A DNA stretch of 64,000 nucleotides from Bradyrhizobium sp. RD5-C2 (GTDB lineage: Bacteria; Pseudomonadota; Alphaproteobacteria; Rhizobiales; Xanthobacteraceae), in the NCBI RefSeq assembly GCF_019972155.1, contig NZ_BOVL01000018.1, positions 7,294-71,293 on the forward strand, in the 5' to 3' direction. Made by a program: the position numbers and the translations under genes. Below, in pieces: positions 51,993 through 62,256 of the stretch; position 1 is the first letter of the stretch; every line of letters starts with the position of its first letter. The notes under the pieces were generated by a model, which made no database searches, was not told the origin of the DNA, and worked only from the letters and a program-made list of their open reading frames with translations.

Positions 51993-53744
51993 ATGCCGTC
52001 CCCCGCCACATTCCCCATCTCCACATCCCGGCCTCCAATGGCATCCCGATTCTCGCTTGCTGCTAGGCTGTACTCGACGTTTGCGCTGATTGCGGCGCTG
52101 ACCGCGGCCATCACCGTGCTGTCCGACTACAACGCGCGGCGCAATGCCGAGCTGACCGAGGCCGTCGACCTCGCAAGCCGCGCCGCGCTCAATGTCGAGC
52201 GGGTCAACTCGCTGGTTTATGCGGTGGTGATGGAATCCCGCGGCGTCTACATGTCGACCGACCCTACGGCAGTGAAGAAATACGGCGCCGGGCTGCTGGC
52301 GTTCAACGACCGCATCCTCGGCGTGGTGAAGAACTGGGAAACCCTGGTGCAGGCCGACGACGCCGCGCAGTTCACGGTGTTCAAGCAGCGCATCGAGCAG
52401 TTCGTCGAGTTCCGGAAAGAGCTGGTCCGCCGCGGCATCGAAATCGGCGCAGCCGCCGGGCGCGAGTGGGGCGACAACGACGCCAACCGCGACGTGCGCA
52501 CCGCACTGAACAAGGACCTCGAGGCGCTTTCCAAGGTCTACGCCGAGCGCGGCAAGAAGCTGGCACAGCAGACCGACACCAACCGCGAGCTGGCGCTGCT
52601 GCTGACCGGGCTCGGTGCGGCGGCCCTGATCGTGGTGGTGCTCGGCGTGCTGATCATCGCCCGCTCGGTTGCGCGGCCACTGTCGCAGATCACCACGACC
52701 ATCAAGCACGTCGCCGAGGGCGCCGACCATGTCGACGTGCCGCATGTCGGGCGCAGCGATGAAATCGGCGCACTGGCACGCGCCATCAGAGTCTTCCAGG
52801 AGGCGATGGACCGCAATCGCAGCCTGAACGCGCAAGTCTTGCAGGACTCCCAGGCCCGCGATGCCCGCGGCCGGCACATCGAAAGCTTCGTCGAGACGTT
52901 CCGCGGCACCATCGGTGAGGTGATCCGCGCGGTGCACGACAACGCCACTACGATGCGTCAAACCGCGCAGACCATCGCGACCGTCGCGACGGACGCCAGC
53001 GGCCGGACGGTGGCGGCGGCAGGCGCGACCGAACAAGCCTCGAGCAACGTTTCTGCGGTGGCGAGTGCAGCCGAAGAGCTCTCCGCCTCGGTCGAGGAGA
53101 TCGGCCGCCAGGTCAAGCAGTCGTCCGGGGCGGTCGATCAGGCAGGTGCACGCACCGACCGGTCGATCACCGAGATCGAGAGCCTTGCCGCCACCACCCA
53201 GCGCATCGACGGCGTGCTGAACCTGATCCAGGCGATCGCCGAGCAGACCAACCTGCTCGCGCTCAACGCCACCATCGAAGCCGCCCGCGCCGGCGATGCC
53301 GGCCGCGGCTTCGCGGTCGTTGCGCACGAGGTCAAGGCGCTGGCCGGGCAGACCGCCAAGGCAACCGCCGAGATCAGCGAGAATGTCGGCCTGATCCAGG
53401 CTTCGACCCGCAACTCGGTGGCCGCCGTGCGCGAGATCGGCCAGGCGGTGCGCGAGATCAGCAACGTCACCGCCAACATCGCAAGTGCGATCAGCCAGCA
53501 GGATGCAGCCACGCGCGAAATCTCCGCCAACGCGCAGATGGCCGCCCAGGGCAACGAAACCCTGGTGACGAATGTCGGCTCGCTCCGCGACGACATGGAC
53601 CAGACCAGCAAGGCGGCGGAATCGGTGCTCGCGGCATCGAACGATCTGACCGCAACCGCCGAGACGCTGTCGCGCGAGGTCGAGCAGTTCTTCCGCAACT
53701 TGCGCAGCGACGCCGCTGAGGATCTGCGACGGACCGGAACCTGA
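51993..53744 (+). CDS. Methyl-accepting chemotaxis protein
   Basis: 583 residues from the ATG at 51993, which has GGAG 10 bases upstream; a TTG at 51954 and an ATG at 52038 are alternatives. TM1 at about 20-40, a periplasmic helical sensor, TM2 at about 208-230, a HAMP domain following RSVARPLSQIT, then a long coiled coil ending in the signalling tip (AIAEQTNLLALNATIEAARA, then GRGFAVVAHEVKALAGQT). There is no C-terminal CheR-tethering pentapeptide. Ligand unknown. Confidence 0.92.
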   Translation: MPSPATFPISTSRPPMASRFSLAARLYSTFALIAALTAAITVLSDYNARRNAELTEAVDLASRAALNVERVNSLVYAVVMESRGVYMSTDPTAVKKYGAGLLAFNDRILGVVKNWETLVQADDAAQFTVFKQRIEQFVEFRKELVRRGIEIGAAAGREWGDNDANRDVRTALNKDLEALSKVYAERGKKLAQQTDTNRELALLLTGLGAAALIVVVLGVLIIARSVARPLSQITTTIKHVAEGADHVDVPHVGRSDEIGALARAIRVFQEAMDRNRSLNAQVLQDSQARDARGRHIESFVETFRGTIGEVIRAVHDNATTMRQTAQTIATVATDASGRTVAAAGATEQASSNVSAVASAAEELSASVEEIGRQVKQSSGAVDQAGARTDRSITEIESLAATTQRIDGVLNLIQAIAEQTNLLALNATIEAARAGDAGRGFAVVAHEVKALAGQTAKATAEISENVGLIQASTRNSVAAVREIGQAVREISNVTANIASAISQQDAATREISANAQMAAQGNETLVTNVGSLRDDMDQTSKAAESVLAASNDLTATAETLSREVEQFFRNLRSDAAEDLRRTGT

Positions 53745-53915
53745 ACGGATCAGGCAGTCTGTCCGGGTCCCGCAGCAGGTTCCGACCAATCCGGAATGGT
53801 TAAGACTATCGCAACGCATGGGCGCAAATTGCCTGTGGTTGAGGTCGCCTTTCTCAATTTGATGCCCCTATAGAAACGGACAGAGCGCGGGGGCGCGGGG
53901 AAGTGGAAGCGAGCA

Positions 53916-55418
53916 ATGAACGGGCTGTTGCCAAGGCCGAAGGCGGTGCCGACCAAACGGCTCCTCGCGCTCGGGATCGGTCTCGTCTTGTGCTTTTCGG
54001 CGATCTGCGCGTCCATTCTCTGGGAGATGGCCGGCAAGGACTATCAGCATGCCAAGGAAGGCGCGACCAACCTCGTCGCCTCCATCGCCAGCGAGATCGA
54101 TCGCAACATCGAGCTCTATGACCTGTCGCTGCAGGCCGTCGCCGACGGCGTCAGGCTGCCGGAGCTCGGCAAGATCAGCCCGGAGCTTCGCCAGGTCGTG
54201 CTGTTCGACCGTGCCGCCACCGCCAAGGATCTCGGCTCGATCCTCGTGCTGAATACGGCGGGAGACGTCACGCTCGATTCCCGGACGTTGACGCCGCGGA
54301 CCGCAAATTTCGCGGATCAGGACTTCTTCCGGGTGCACCAGGCGCGAGCCGACAGCGGACTGTTCATCAGCGCTCCCTGGGTGACTCCAGACGGCGAATA
54401 TCTGATCAGCCTGAGCCGCCGCATCAGCAATGACGATGGGTCCTTTGCCGGCGTCGTCGCAGGCAGCATGCGGCTCAGCTATTTCCACAATCTGTTTCGT
54501 AAGCTGAGCTTCGGCCTCGGCGACAGCATGGCGTTGTTCAACACCGACGGCGTCATGCTGATGCGGGCACCGTTCGACATCGGCAAGATCGGGCAAAGCA
54601 TCAGGGACTCACAGGTCTTCAAGCAGTTCCCGGCACGGCAATCCGGCTCCTACATGACAAAATCGCTCGTCGATCACGTCAGCCGGCTCTATGTCTTTCA
54701 GGCGGTCGGACACCATCCGCTGCTGATCGCCGAGGGCCTCGCGCTCGACGGCATCTATGCCGACTGGTGGCAACAGCTCTGGCTGATCGGAAGCGTGGTG
54801 GCGGCGCTCTGCGGCTTCTCGATCGTTTTGATGTTCTATCTGCTGGCTGCGCTCAAGCGGCGGGCCGCCGCGGAAGGCCGGCTCGCGCACCTCGCGAACA
54901 CCGATGCGCTGACCGGCCTCGCCAACCGCCGCCGCCTCGACGATACGCTTGACGTCGAATGGCGGCGTGGCATGCGCGCAAAGTCGCCGGTATCGCTTCT
55001 GATGATCGACGTCGATCATTTCAAGACCTTCAATGACACCTACGGCCATCAAGCCGGCGACGCTGTGCTCGCCACGGTGGGACGCTGCATCGCAGCCAGC
55101 ACCAAGCGCGCAACCGATCTCGGCGCGCGCTATGGCGGCGAGGAGTTTTCGGTGCTGCTGCCCGGCATCGGCAAGGCTGGCGCATTGGAGGTTGCCGAGC
55201 AGATTCGCGCGAAGCTGACTGCTGCGCGCGAATCCGAGCACGAGTTGCCGACCATCAGCATCGGATTGTCTTGCCTCGTCCCGGATCACGAACGCACATC
55301 GCGCGATCTGCTCAAGGCCGCGGACCTCGCGCTCTATCAAGCCAAGCATGAAGGCCGCGACCGCATCATCGTCAGCCCGATCGGGTGGGATAAATCGGGC
55401 AAGCGGCAGGTCGCCTGA
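53916..55418 (+). CDS. Diguanylate cyclase with extracellular sensor domain
   Basis: 500 residues. Two membrane helices (about 14-36 and 288-312) frame a periplasmic dCACHE-like sensor with DQDFFRVHQA and GLFISAPWVTPDGEYLISLS. The GGDEF domain at about 330-495 has the active motif as GGEEF (ARYGGEEFSVLL) and an inhibitory I-site RATD exactly five residues before it. It should make cyclic di-GMP with product inhibition. The motif variant GGEEF is functional in known enzymes. Follows the chemotaxis receptor by 170 bases. Confidence 0.92.
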   Translation: MNGLLPRPKAVPTKRLLALGIGLVLCFSAICASILWEMAGKDYQHAKEGATNLVASIASEIDRNIELYDLSLQAVADGVRLPELGKISPELRQVVLFDRAATAKDLGSILVLNTAGDVTLDSRTLTPRTANFADQDFFRVHQARADSGLFISAPWVTPDGEYLISLSRRISNDDGSFAGVVAGSMRLSYFHNLFRKLSFGLGDSMALFNTDGVMLMRAPFDIGKIGQSIRDSQVFKQFPARQSGSYMTKSLVDHVSRLYVFQAVGHHPLLIAEGLALDGIYADWWQQLWLIGSVVAALCGFSIVLMFYLLAALKRRAAAEGRLAHLANTDALTGLANRRRLDDTLDVEWRRGMRAKSPVSLLMIDVDHFKTFNDTYGHQAGDAVLATVGRCIAASTKRATDLGARYGGEEFSVLLPGIGKAGALEVAEQIRAKLTAARESEHELPTISIGLSCLVPDHERTSRDLLKAADLALYQAKHEGRDRIIVSPIGWDKSGKRQVA

Positions 55419-55462
55419 TCGAGATGGCGGCGGCGCGGTCGAACGCGCCCGCCCCCCACGGC

Positions 55463-56341
55463 TCACTCCACCGGCAACACGTCGACGGCGACGCTGAGCT
55501 TCTGCTTGCGCGCGCCGACGATGACGCCATCGACCGGCGAGACGTCGGCGAAGTCGCGGCCGATGGCGAGAATGATGTGATCGTTGGCGACCATGAGATC
55601 GTTGGTCGGATCGAACCCGACCCAGCCGAGCTCGCTGCCGCACCAGACCGACACCCAGGCGTGGGTTGCGTCCGCGCCCTGCAGCCGCGGCTGGCCCGGC
55701 GGCGGAATGGTGCGCAGATAACCGCTGACATAGGCGGCCGGCAGACCGAGGCCGCGAAGCCCGGCGATCATCACATGGGCAAAATCCTGGCAGACGCCGT
55801 GGCGCTTTTCGAACACGTCGCGAAGCGGCGTCGAGATCACAGTCGCCTTGGGATCGTATTTGAAGTCACTGCGGATGCGGCGCATGAAATCGGCTGCACC
55901 GGCAAGGATGCCGCCGCCAGGCGAAAAACTCGCGGAAGCGTAGGCCGTCACCGGCCGCAGCACCGGCACCAGCCCGCTGGCGAAGACGTAGCCGACGGGC
56001 GAGGTTGCATCGAGGCTCAACGCTTCGAATGCGCTGTCGCGCACGTCCTCCCAAGACGGGCTCGCGGCGTCGCGGAGCGGCGGCTGCCGCACCACCGAGA
56101 CCCGCGAGCGTGAATCGATCCGAAGACTGCGATGCGCGGTCTCGATCAGGACGCTTTCGGTCAGCGTGCCGAAGAAGTCGCGCCGCGCGGTGCGCTCCGC
56201 GGGCTTGGGACGTATCTCGACCGAATGGGAAACCAGCTGCTGCCCGTCGCCGGTGATCGGCTCCAGCCGCAGCGAGCAGCGCGCGAAGCTGACCTGGGTC
56301 TCGTAGCTGTAGGTCGTGACGTGACGGATGTCGTAGATCAC
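55463..56341 (-). CDS. Transglutaminase-like cysteine peptidase-family protein
   Basis: 292 residues. An N-terminal beta domain (IRHVTTYSYETQVSFARCSL) is followed by the transglutaminase core with Cys in KRHGVCQDFAHVMIAG, His in DATHAWVSVWCG and Asp in GWVGFDPTNDLMV. There is no signal peptide. Its start overlaps the stop of the ATP-grasp/alpha-E gene (ATGA), making it the third gene of a coupled operon. Likely a peptidase or amide-forming enzyme acting on the same peptide-like product. Convergent with the diguanylate cyclase gene. Confidence 0.9.
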   Translation of the reverse strand: MIYDIRHVTTYSYETQVSFARCSLRLEPITGDGQQLVSHSVEIRPKPAERTARRDFFGTLTESVLIETAHRSLRIDSRSRVSVVRQPPLRDAASPSWEDVRDSAFEALSLDATSPVGYVFASGLVPVLRPVTAYASASFSPGGGILAGAADFMRRIRSDFKYDPKATVISTPLRDVFEKRHGVCQDFAHVMIAGLRGLGLPAAYVSGYLRTIPPPGQPRLQGADATHAWVSVWCGSELGWVGFDPTNDLMVANDHIILAIGRDFADVSPVDGVIVGARKQKLSVAVDVLPVE

Positions 56342-58869
56342 GCCAGCCCCGTGAGCTTCTCCGGCCGGCTAGCGTTCGGCCCGTGCGGGAAATAATGCAG
56401 CCCGACCGAGTCGGCGAGGTTGAGCAGGTCCTGCTCCAGCGCAAACAGCGTCTTGACGTCGAGACTACCGGCTTCGGCCGTCGTCAACATCGCCTCGAGC
56501 GCGACCGCGAGCCGCTGCGGCCGCTCGATCAGGCCGTGCTCCTTCAGGCTTGGCAGCGCGGCGATATGTTCGTTCAGCGCCGCGACCTGGAATGCGACCG
56601 AGCGCGGATTATAGGGGTCGAGCACGGCAAGATCGCGCACCGGCGTCAGCAGCGGCTGCACCAGATAGCGCGAGCGGTAGGTGATCTGGCAGTCGACCAG
56701 CGTCAGCAGGACGTCGAGATCCTCGTCACCGGCTTCGTCATAGGCGAACTGGCGGGCAAAGCGGGTGGTGTTGATGGCGCGCTCGGCACGGCGGCCCATC
56801 TCGAGGAAGCGCCAGCCGGCGGCGCGGTTCATGTTCTCCTGCGCGAGGCCGGCGAAGCTTGCGAGCTCCTGCAAGGTCAGCTCGGCTGCGCTGACGACGC
56901 CGTCATCGTCGTGAACCTCGATCGCGAGGCGATCCGCCATCTCGGTGATGACCTGCCAGGCGTCCGGCGACAGCCGCTCACGGAGCGAGGTTGCCGTGCG
57001 CTGCGCCGATCGCACCAGCGACAGCGCCGAGCCGAACTTCTCCTCGTTCTGCAACGCTTCGAGCGCGACCTTGGCGGGATTGGCGCGCGCCGTCTGCGAC
57101 GCCGCGCCCCAGGTGACCAGCATGCGCTGGATGCGCTCGGCCGAATGCATCGCCGGTGTCGGGCTGGTTGCATTCACCCGCGCCGGATCGCGCAGCGGCG
57201 TGCACAGCGCGCGGATCAGCCGAATGGTGGCCTCGGCGCGCTCGAGATAGCGGCCGAGCCAGAACAGATTATCGGCCGCGCGGCTCGGCAGCACGCCGGC
57301 AATGCGGCGGATGCGGACGGTGTCGACCGCCGGCAGTAAGGTCGAGGTCGCAACCGCCTTGTCGGAGACCACCCAGACGTCAGCGGACACTGCGCCATCG
57401 CCCATCGACACCGCGCGCGCATCCGCGCGATCGGCAATCCGGCAGAAACCACCGGGCAGCACGGTCCAGCCGTTCGGCGTCGCCGCCGCGAATACCCGCA
57501 GCACAAAGGGACGCGGCGCGATGCGGCCGTCCTCCCACACCGGCGTCGTGGACAGGCGCACCAGTTCCTGTCCGACGTAGTCGATGCCGCGATGGCTGAT
57601 CGCATCCTTCAGGCGGTCGCGGTCCGCAGCCGACAATTCGCCCGGCAGCACCGGCCCATGGCCTGGAAAATCCGCAACGCCACGCCCATAAGCGCCTTCG
57701 ATTGCGAATTCGTCGAGCCGCGACAGCACCTGCTCGCGGGCGGACTTCTGGCCGCACCACCAGGTCGCGATGTGCGGCATCATCAGGTCTTCAGAGAGCA
57801 GACGCCGGCACAGATTGGGCAGGAAGCCCAGCAGCGCCCTCGCCTCCATCACGCCCGAGCCCGGCATGTTGGCGACCACGACGCCGCTCTTGCGCAGCAC
57901 CTCGACGAGCCCGGGCACGCCGAGATAGGAGGAGGCGTCGAGCTCGAGCGGATCGAGCATATTGGAATCGACCCGACGCAGCAGCACGTCGAGCCGCTTC
58001 AATCCGGCAACGGTGCGGATATGGATGCGGTCGCCGGAGACCGCGAGGTCGTCGCCCTCGACCAGCAGGAAGCCGAGATAGCGCGCGAGCGTGGCATGCT
58101 CGAAATAGGTCTCGCTGAACGCGCCCGGCGTCAACAGGCCAATCCGCGGCTCGTCGCGATCGGCGCTGGCACGGAGTGAATCGCGGAACGCCTCGAAGAA
58201 CGGCGCGACGCGCTCGACATTCATCGACTTGTAGAGGTTGGAAAAGGCGCGCGACAGCACCAGGCGGTTTTCCAGCGCATAGCCCGCGCCCGACGGCGCC
58301 TGGGTGCGGTCGCCGAGCACCCACCAGCGGCCGTCAGGCCCGCGGCCGATGTCGGCGGCATAGAGATGCAGATAGCGGCCGCCGGGCGGCTTGATGCCGC
58401 TAACCGCGCGCAGATACTCGCTGCTGCCGGCGATCGCTGCGGCGGGAATCGCACCCTCTGCAACGAGACGGCCGTCGCCGTAGAGATCGGCCAGCACCAT
58501 TTCCAAAAGCTGGGCACGCTGCGCGACGCCGGCAGCGAGCTGCCGCCAATCGGCCGCATCGATGATCAGCGGCAGGTGGCTGAGCGGCCAGATCCGGTCG
58601 GATGTGTCGCCGGGCGCGCGATAGGTGACGCCGGCCTCGCGCAGATGGCGGTCGGCGGAGGCGAAGCGCCGCTCGATATCGGCCGGCGACAGCCCGGCAA
58701 AGGCGTCGAAGAAGCGGGCCCAGACCGGCCGCGGCGCACCGTTCTCGGCAATGTATTCATCGGGAATGCCGGGCAACCGGACATAGTCGCGGGTCCATTG
58801 CGCCATCCGGCGCTGGCCGGGACGGGCCCTGCTCTCTTGACTGCTTCCTTGGCCACCCGATGCGGTCAT
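56338..58869 (-). CDS. Circularly permuted ATP-grasp / alpha-E domain fusion
   Basis: 843 residues. Residues about 20-500 are a circularly permuted type-2 ATP-grasp ligase (PLPLIIDAADWRQLAAGVAQRA-like start, WWVLGDRTQAPSGAGYALEN at about 182-201, LDPLELDASSYLGVPGL, and GPVLPGELSAADRDRLKDAI). Residues about 520-835 are the helical alpha-E domain (SRAADNLFWLGRYLERAEAT). In many genomes these are two separate genes. Comparative genomics has proposed that such proteins form amide bonds in peptide-like products; no reaction has been assigned here. Coupled to both neighbours. Confidence 0.9.
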   Translation of the reverse strand: MTASGGQGSSQESRARPGQRRMAQWTRDYVRLPGIPDEYIAENGAPRPVWARFFDAFAGLSPADIERRFASADRHLREAGVTYRAPGDTSDRIWPLSHLPLIIDAADWRQLAAGVAQRAQLLEMVLADLYGDGRLVAEGAIPAAAIAGSSEYLRAVSGIKPPGGRYLHLYAADIGRGPDGRWWVLGDRTQAPSGAGYALENRLVLSRAFSNLYKSMNVERVAPFFEAFRDSLRASADRDEPRIGLLTPGAFSETYFEHATLARYLGFLLVEGDDLAVSGDRIHIRTVAGLKRLDVLLRRVDSNMLDPLELDASSYLGVPGLVEVLRKSGVVVANMPGSGVMEARALLGFLPNLCRRLLSEDLMMPHIATWWCGQKSAREQVLSRLDEFAIEGAYGRGVADFPGHGPVLPGELSAADRDRLKDAISHRGIDYVGQELVRLSTTPVWEDGRIAPRPFVLRVFAAATPNGWTVLPGGFCRIADRADARAVSMGDGAVSADVWVVSDKAVATSTLLPAVDTVRIRRIAGVLPSRAADNLFWLGRYLERAEATIRLIRALCTPLRDPARVNATSPTPAMHSAERIQRMLVTWGAASQTARANPAKVALEALQNEEKFGSALSLVRSAQRTATSLRERLSPDAWQVITEMADRLAIEVHDDDGVVSAAELTLQELASFAGLAQENMNRAAGWRFLEMGRRAERAINTTRFARQFAYDEAGDEDLDVLLTLVDCQITYRSRYLVQPLLTPVRDLAVLDPYNPRSVAFQVAALNEHIAALPSLKEHGLIERPQRLAVALEAMLTTAEAGSLDVKTLFALEQDLLNLADSVGLHYFPHGPNASRPEKLTGLA

Positions 58870-58889
58870 TGCACTTCCCCTGCACCCAA

Positions 58890-61800
58890 TTACTGCAGGA
58901 GCGGCGTCCGCAAGTCGAGGGTCAAGGGAAACTCAATTGTGCGTTCCTCTGGCGGTGGTTCTATCCTGCCGGGCGTATGCCCGTGCTCCTGGAAGCGCGC
59001 CAGCCGCCGCGCCTCGGCCTCGTAGGAATTGACCGGCTTGGTCTCGTAGTTGCGGCCGCCGGGATGGGCGACATGATAGACGCAGCCGCCGAGCGAGCGG
59101 CTGTTCCAGATATCGATCAGGTCGAACGTCAGCGGCGCGTGCACGGGGATGGTCGGATGCAGGCCGGAGGCCGGCTGCCAGGCCTTGAAGCGCACGCCGG
59201 CAACCGCCTCGCCGGCGCGGCCGGTCTCGGTCATCGGCATCCGCCTGCCGTTACAGGTGATGACGTGGCGGCCCTCCACGAAACCCGTCGCCTTCACCTG
59301 CAACCGCTCGACCGAGGAATCGACGTAGCGCACGGTGCCGCCTGCGGTGCCTTCCTCGCCCAGCACATGCCACGGCTCGAGCGCCTGCCGCAGCTCGAGG
59401 CCGACGCCACCGTGATGGATGCGGCCGAAGGCGGGGAAGCGGAATTCGAGCTGGGCCTGATACCATTCCGGCTCGACGTCGTAGCCGAACTGCTTAAGTT
59501 CGGCGAGCACGCCGAGGAAATCCTCCCAGAGGAAGTGCGGCAGCATGAAGCGGTCATGCAGCGCGGTGCCCCAGCGTACGAACTTGCCCTGCTGCGGCTC
59601 GCGCCACAGCTTGGCGATCAGCGCCCGGATCAAGAGCTGCTGTGCCAGCGACATCCGCGGATCCGGCGGCATTTCGAGCGCACGGAATTCGACCAGGCCG
59701 AGCCGGCCGGTCGGACTGTCGGGCGAATAGAGCTTGTCGATGCAGATCTCGGCGCGATGGGTGTTGCCGGTGATATCGACCAGGATGTGCCGGAACAGGC
59801 GATCGACCAGCCACAGCGGCGCGTCCATCCCCGGCGGCGGCACATGCGACAGCGCAATCTCCAGTTCGTAGAGTCCATCATGCCGCGCCTCGTCGATGCG
59901 CGGCGCCTGGCTGGTCGGGCCGATGAACATTCCGGAGAACAGATAGGACAGCGACGGATGCCGCTGCCAATAGAGCACCAGGCTCTTCAACAGATCGGGC
60001 CGGCGCAGGAACGGCGAATCCTCCGGCTTGCTGCCGCCGACCACGATGTGGTTGCCGCCGCCGGTGCCGGTGTGGCGGCCGTCGATCAGGAAACGGTTGG
60101 CCCCGAGGCGCGTTTTTGCCGAGTCCTCATAGAGGCCGAGAGTGATGTCGACGGCCTCGCGCCAGCTTTGCGCGGGCTGCACGTTGATCTCGATCACGCC
60201 GGGATCCGGCGTCACCTTGATCACCTCGATCCGCGGATCGAACGGCGGCGCGTAGCCTTCGACATGGACTTGCAGCTGCAGCTGTTCGGCCGCGGCCTCG
60301 ATCGCGGCGATCAGCTCGAGATAGTCCTCCACCTTCTCGATCGGCGGCATGAAGGCGCAGAGCACGCCGTCGCGCACCTCGATCGACATCGCGGTGCGCA
60401 CCGGCAGCGGCTCTTCAATGTCCTTGAGCGCCCGCGTCAGCTCCGGATCGATTTTCCCGATCGCATCGCGTGGCGCCATCGGATCTTGCTCGATGACATA
60501 CGGAAAATCCTCTGGCGGAACGTGCTCGAGCGAGCCGATCGGAAGCCGCAAGCCCAGCGGGGAATCGCCGGGGAAGAGGAACAGATGGCTGCGCCGGATC
60601 TTCCAGCGCTCGCTGCGCCAACGCGCCGGCACGCGATCGCCCAGCGGGCTCCAGCGCTGGATCGGCAGCACGTAACCCTTCGGCGTGGTCAGCCCTTCGT
60701 CGAACACCCGCGCCATCCGCGCGCGCTCTTCCGGATCGGTCAGTTTGGAATTCGCGGGGCTGACATTGGCCGGCAGGCCGGCCTCGCGCTCCAGCCAGAA
60801 CGCCGTGTCCTCAAAGGCCGGCATGACGTAATCAGCCTTCAAGCCAAGCCGCGCGGCGATGCCGATTGCGATGCGCTCCGCGTCAGCGATCTCAGCCTTG
60901 CCCGGATTTTCGACTGAAGCGATCAGGTTGGCGTTCTTCCAGATCGGCTTGCCGTCCTTGCGCCAATAGAGGCCGAACGCCCAGCGCGGCAGGCTCTCGC
61001 CGGGATACCATTTGCCCTGGCCGTAATGCAGCAGGCCGCCGGGCGCGAAGCGCGTGCGCAGCTTGCGGATCAGTTCGTCGGCGAGCCCGCGCTTGGTCGG
61101 ACCGACCGCGGCGACGTTCCATTCCGGCGATTCCAGATCATCGACCGAGACGAAGGTCGGCTCGCCGCCCATTGTCAGCCGCACGTCGTGCGCCTCAAGA
61201 TCGGCATCGACGAGCTCGCCGACCTGGTCGAGCCGCGCCCAGGATTCATCGGAGAAAGGTTTGGTGATGCGCGGCGCTTCGCGCACGCGCGTCACGCTCA
61301 TCTCGAAGCCGAACTCGACATTGGCAGCTCCGGCGGTGCCTGATATCGGCGTGGCCGAACGGTAATGCGGCGTAGCGCAGACCGGGATATGCCCCTCGCC
61401 CGTCAGCATGCCCGAGGTGACGTCGAAGCCGATCCAGCCCGCGCCCGGCAGATAGACTTCCGCCCAGGCATGCAGATCGGTGAAATCGTTTTCGACCTCA
61501 CGCGGCCCTTCGAGCGGATCGATATCCGGCCGGACCTGGATGAGATAGCCGGAGACGAAACGCGCAGCGAGCCCGAGATGGCGCAGCGCCTGGATCAGGA
61601 GCCACGCCGAGTCACGGCAGGAGCCGGAGCCCGTGGCAAGCGTCTCCTCCGCGGTCTGCACGCCGGTCTCCATGCGGACGACGTAGCCGATCTTCTTCTG
61701 CAGCTGCGCGTTCAGCTCGACAAGGAAATTGACGGTGCTGTCGGCCTTGCGCGGAATGTCCTTCAAATAAGCCGCGAGCAACGGCCCGGGCTCGTCGGTC

Positions 61801-62156
61801 TCAAGATAAGGCGCGAGCTCGGTGTTGAGATCGCCGGGATATTCGAATGGAAAGCTCGTTGCGTAGGGCTCGACGAAAAAGTCGAACGGATTAACCACCG
61901 TCATCTGCGCGGTGAAGTCGACCTCGACCTTGAGCTCGGTGGTCTTCTCCGGAAAGACGTAGCGCGCCAGCCAATTGCCCTGCGGGTCCTGCTGCCAGTT
62001 CACGAAGTGATTTGATGGCGTGACCTTGAGCGAATAGCTCAGGATCGGCGTGCGGGTATGCGGCGCGGGCCGGAGCCGAATGGTCTGAGGCCCGAGATCG
62101 ATCGGCCGGTCGTATTTGTAGTGCGTGACGTGATGCAGTGCGACGAAGATCGACAC
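58890..62156 (-). CDS. Large transglutaminase-like protein with DUF2126
   Basis: 1088 residues from a GTG at 62156 with GGAG upstream; the longer frame to 62291 is ignored. Residues 1 to about 300 form a transglutaminase N-terminal domain and core (SGSCRDSAWLLIQALRHLGL with the catalytic Cys, FTDLHAWAEVYLPGAGWIGF with the His). Residues about 340-1088 are DUF2126 (VRLTMGGEPTFVSVDDLESP, GQGKWYPGESLPRWAFGLYW, GGGNHIVVGG). First gene of the three-gene operon, 20 bases before the ATP-grasp gene. The family is widespread in proteobacteria, function unknown. Confidence 0.92.
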   Translation of the reverse strand: MSIFVALHHVTHYKYDRPIDLGPQTIRLRPAPHTRTPILSYSLKVTPSNHFVNWQQDPQGNWLARYVFPEKTTELKVEVDFTAQMTVVNPFDFFVEPYATSFPFEYPGDLNTELAPYLETDEPGPLLAAYLKDIPRKADSTVNFLVELNAQLQKKIGYVVRMETGVQTAEETLATGSGSCRDSAWLLIQALRHLGLAARFVSGYLIQVRPDIDPLEGPREVENDFTDLHAWAEVYLPGAGWIGFDVTSGMLTGEGHIPVCATPHYRSATPISGTAGAANVEFGFEMSVTRVREAPRITKPFSDESWARLDQVGELVDADLEAHDVRLTMGGEPTFVSVDDLESPEWNVAAVGPTKRGLADELIRKLRTRFAPGGLLHYGQGKWYPGESLPRWAFGLYWRKDGKPIWKNANLIASVENPGKAEIADAERIAIGIAARLGLKADYVMPAFEDTAFWLEREAGLPANVSPANSKLTDPEERARMARVFDEGLTTPKGYVLPIQRWSPLGDRVPARWRSERWKIRRSHLFLFPGDSPLGLRLPIGSLEHVPPEDFPYVIEQDPMAPRDAIGKIDPELTRALKDIEEPLPVRTAMSIEVRDGVLCAFMPPIEKVEDYLELIAAIEAAAEQLQLQVHVEGYAPPFDPRIEVIKVTPDPGVIEINVQPAQSWREAVDITLGLYEDSAKTRLGANRFLIDGRHTGTGGGNHIVVGGSKPEDSPFLRRPDLLKSLVLYWQRHPSLSYLFSGMFIGPTSQAPRIDEARHDGLYELEIALSHVPPPGMDAPLWLVDRLFRHILVDITGNTHRAEICIDKLYSPDSPTGRLGLVEFRALEMPPDPRMSLAQQLLIRALIAKLWREPQQGKFVRWGTALHDRFMLPHFLWEDFLGVLAELKQFGYDVEPEWYQAQLEFRFPAFGRIHHGGVGLELRQALEPWHVLGEEGTAGGTVRYVDSSVERLQVKATGFVEGRHVITCNGRRMPMTETGRAGEAVAGVRFKAWQPASGLHPTIPVHAPLTFDLIDIWNSRSLGGCVYHVAHPGGRNYETKPVNSYEAEARRLARFQEHGHTPGRIEPPPEERTIEFPLTLDLRTPLLQ

Positions 62157-62256
62157 GGACCGAGGACTCCAGCAGCTTTTTTGAGCAGAACACTGGTTCC
62201 GGTATGGATCAAGCACTAACAACGGGCAGCGATTGCCCAAGCGGCGGGCTACGGGA

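Noticed and set aside
51885..53819. 644-residue minus-strand frame opposite the chemotaxis receptor
   Set aside because: Low-complexity composition, no motifs, overlaps a certain gene.
58860..60917. 685-residue plus-strand frame opposite the DUF2126 gene
   Set aside because: Same shadow effect; no domain or motif, and the minus-strand protein has intact catalytic segments.
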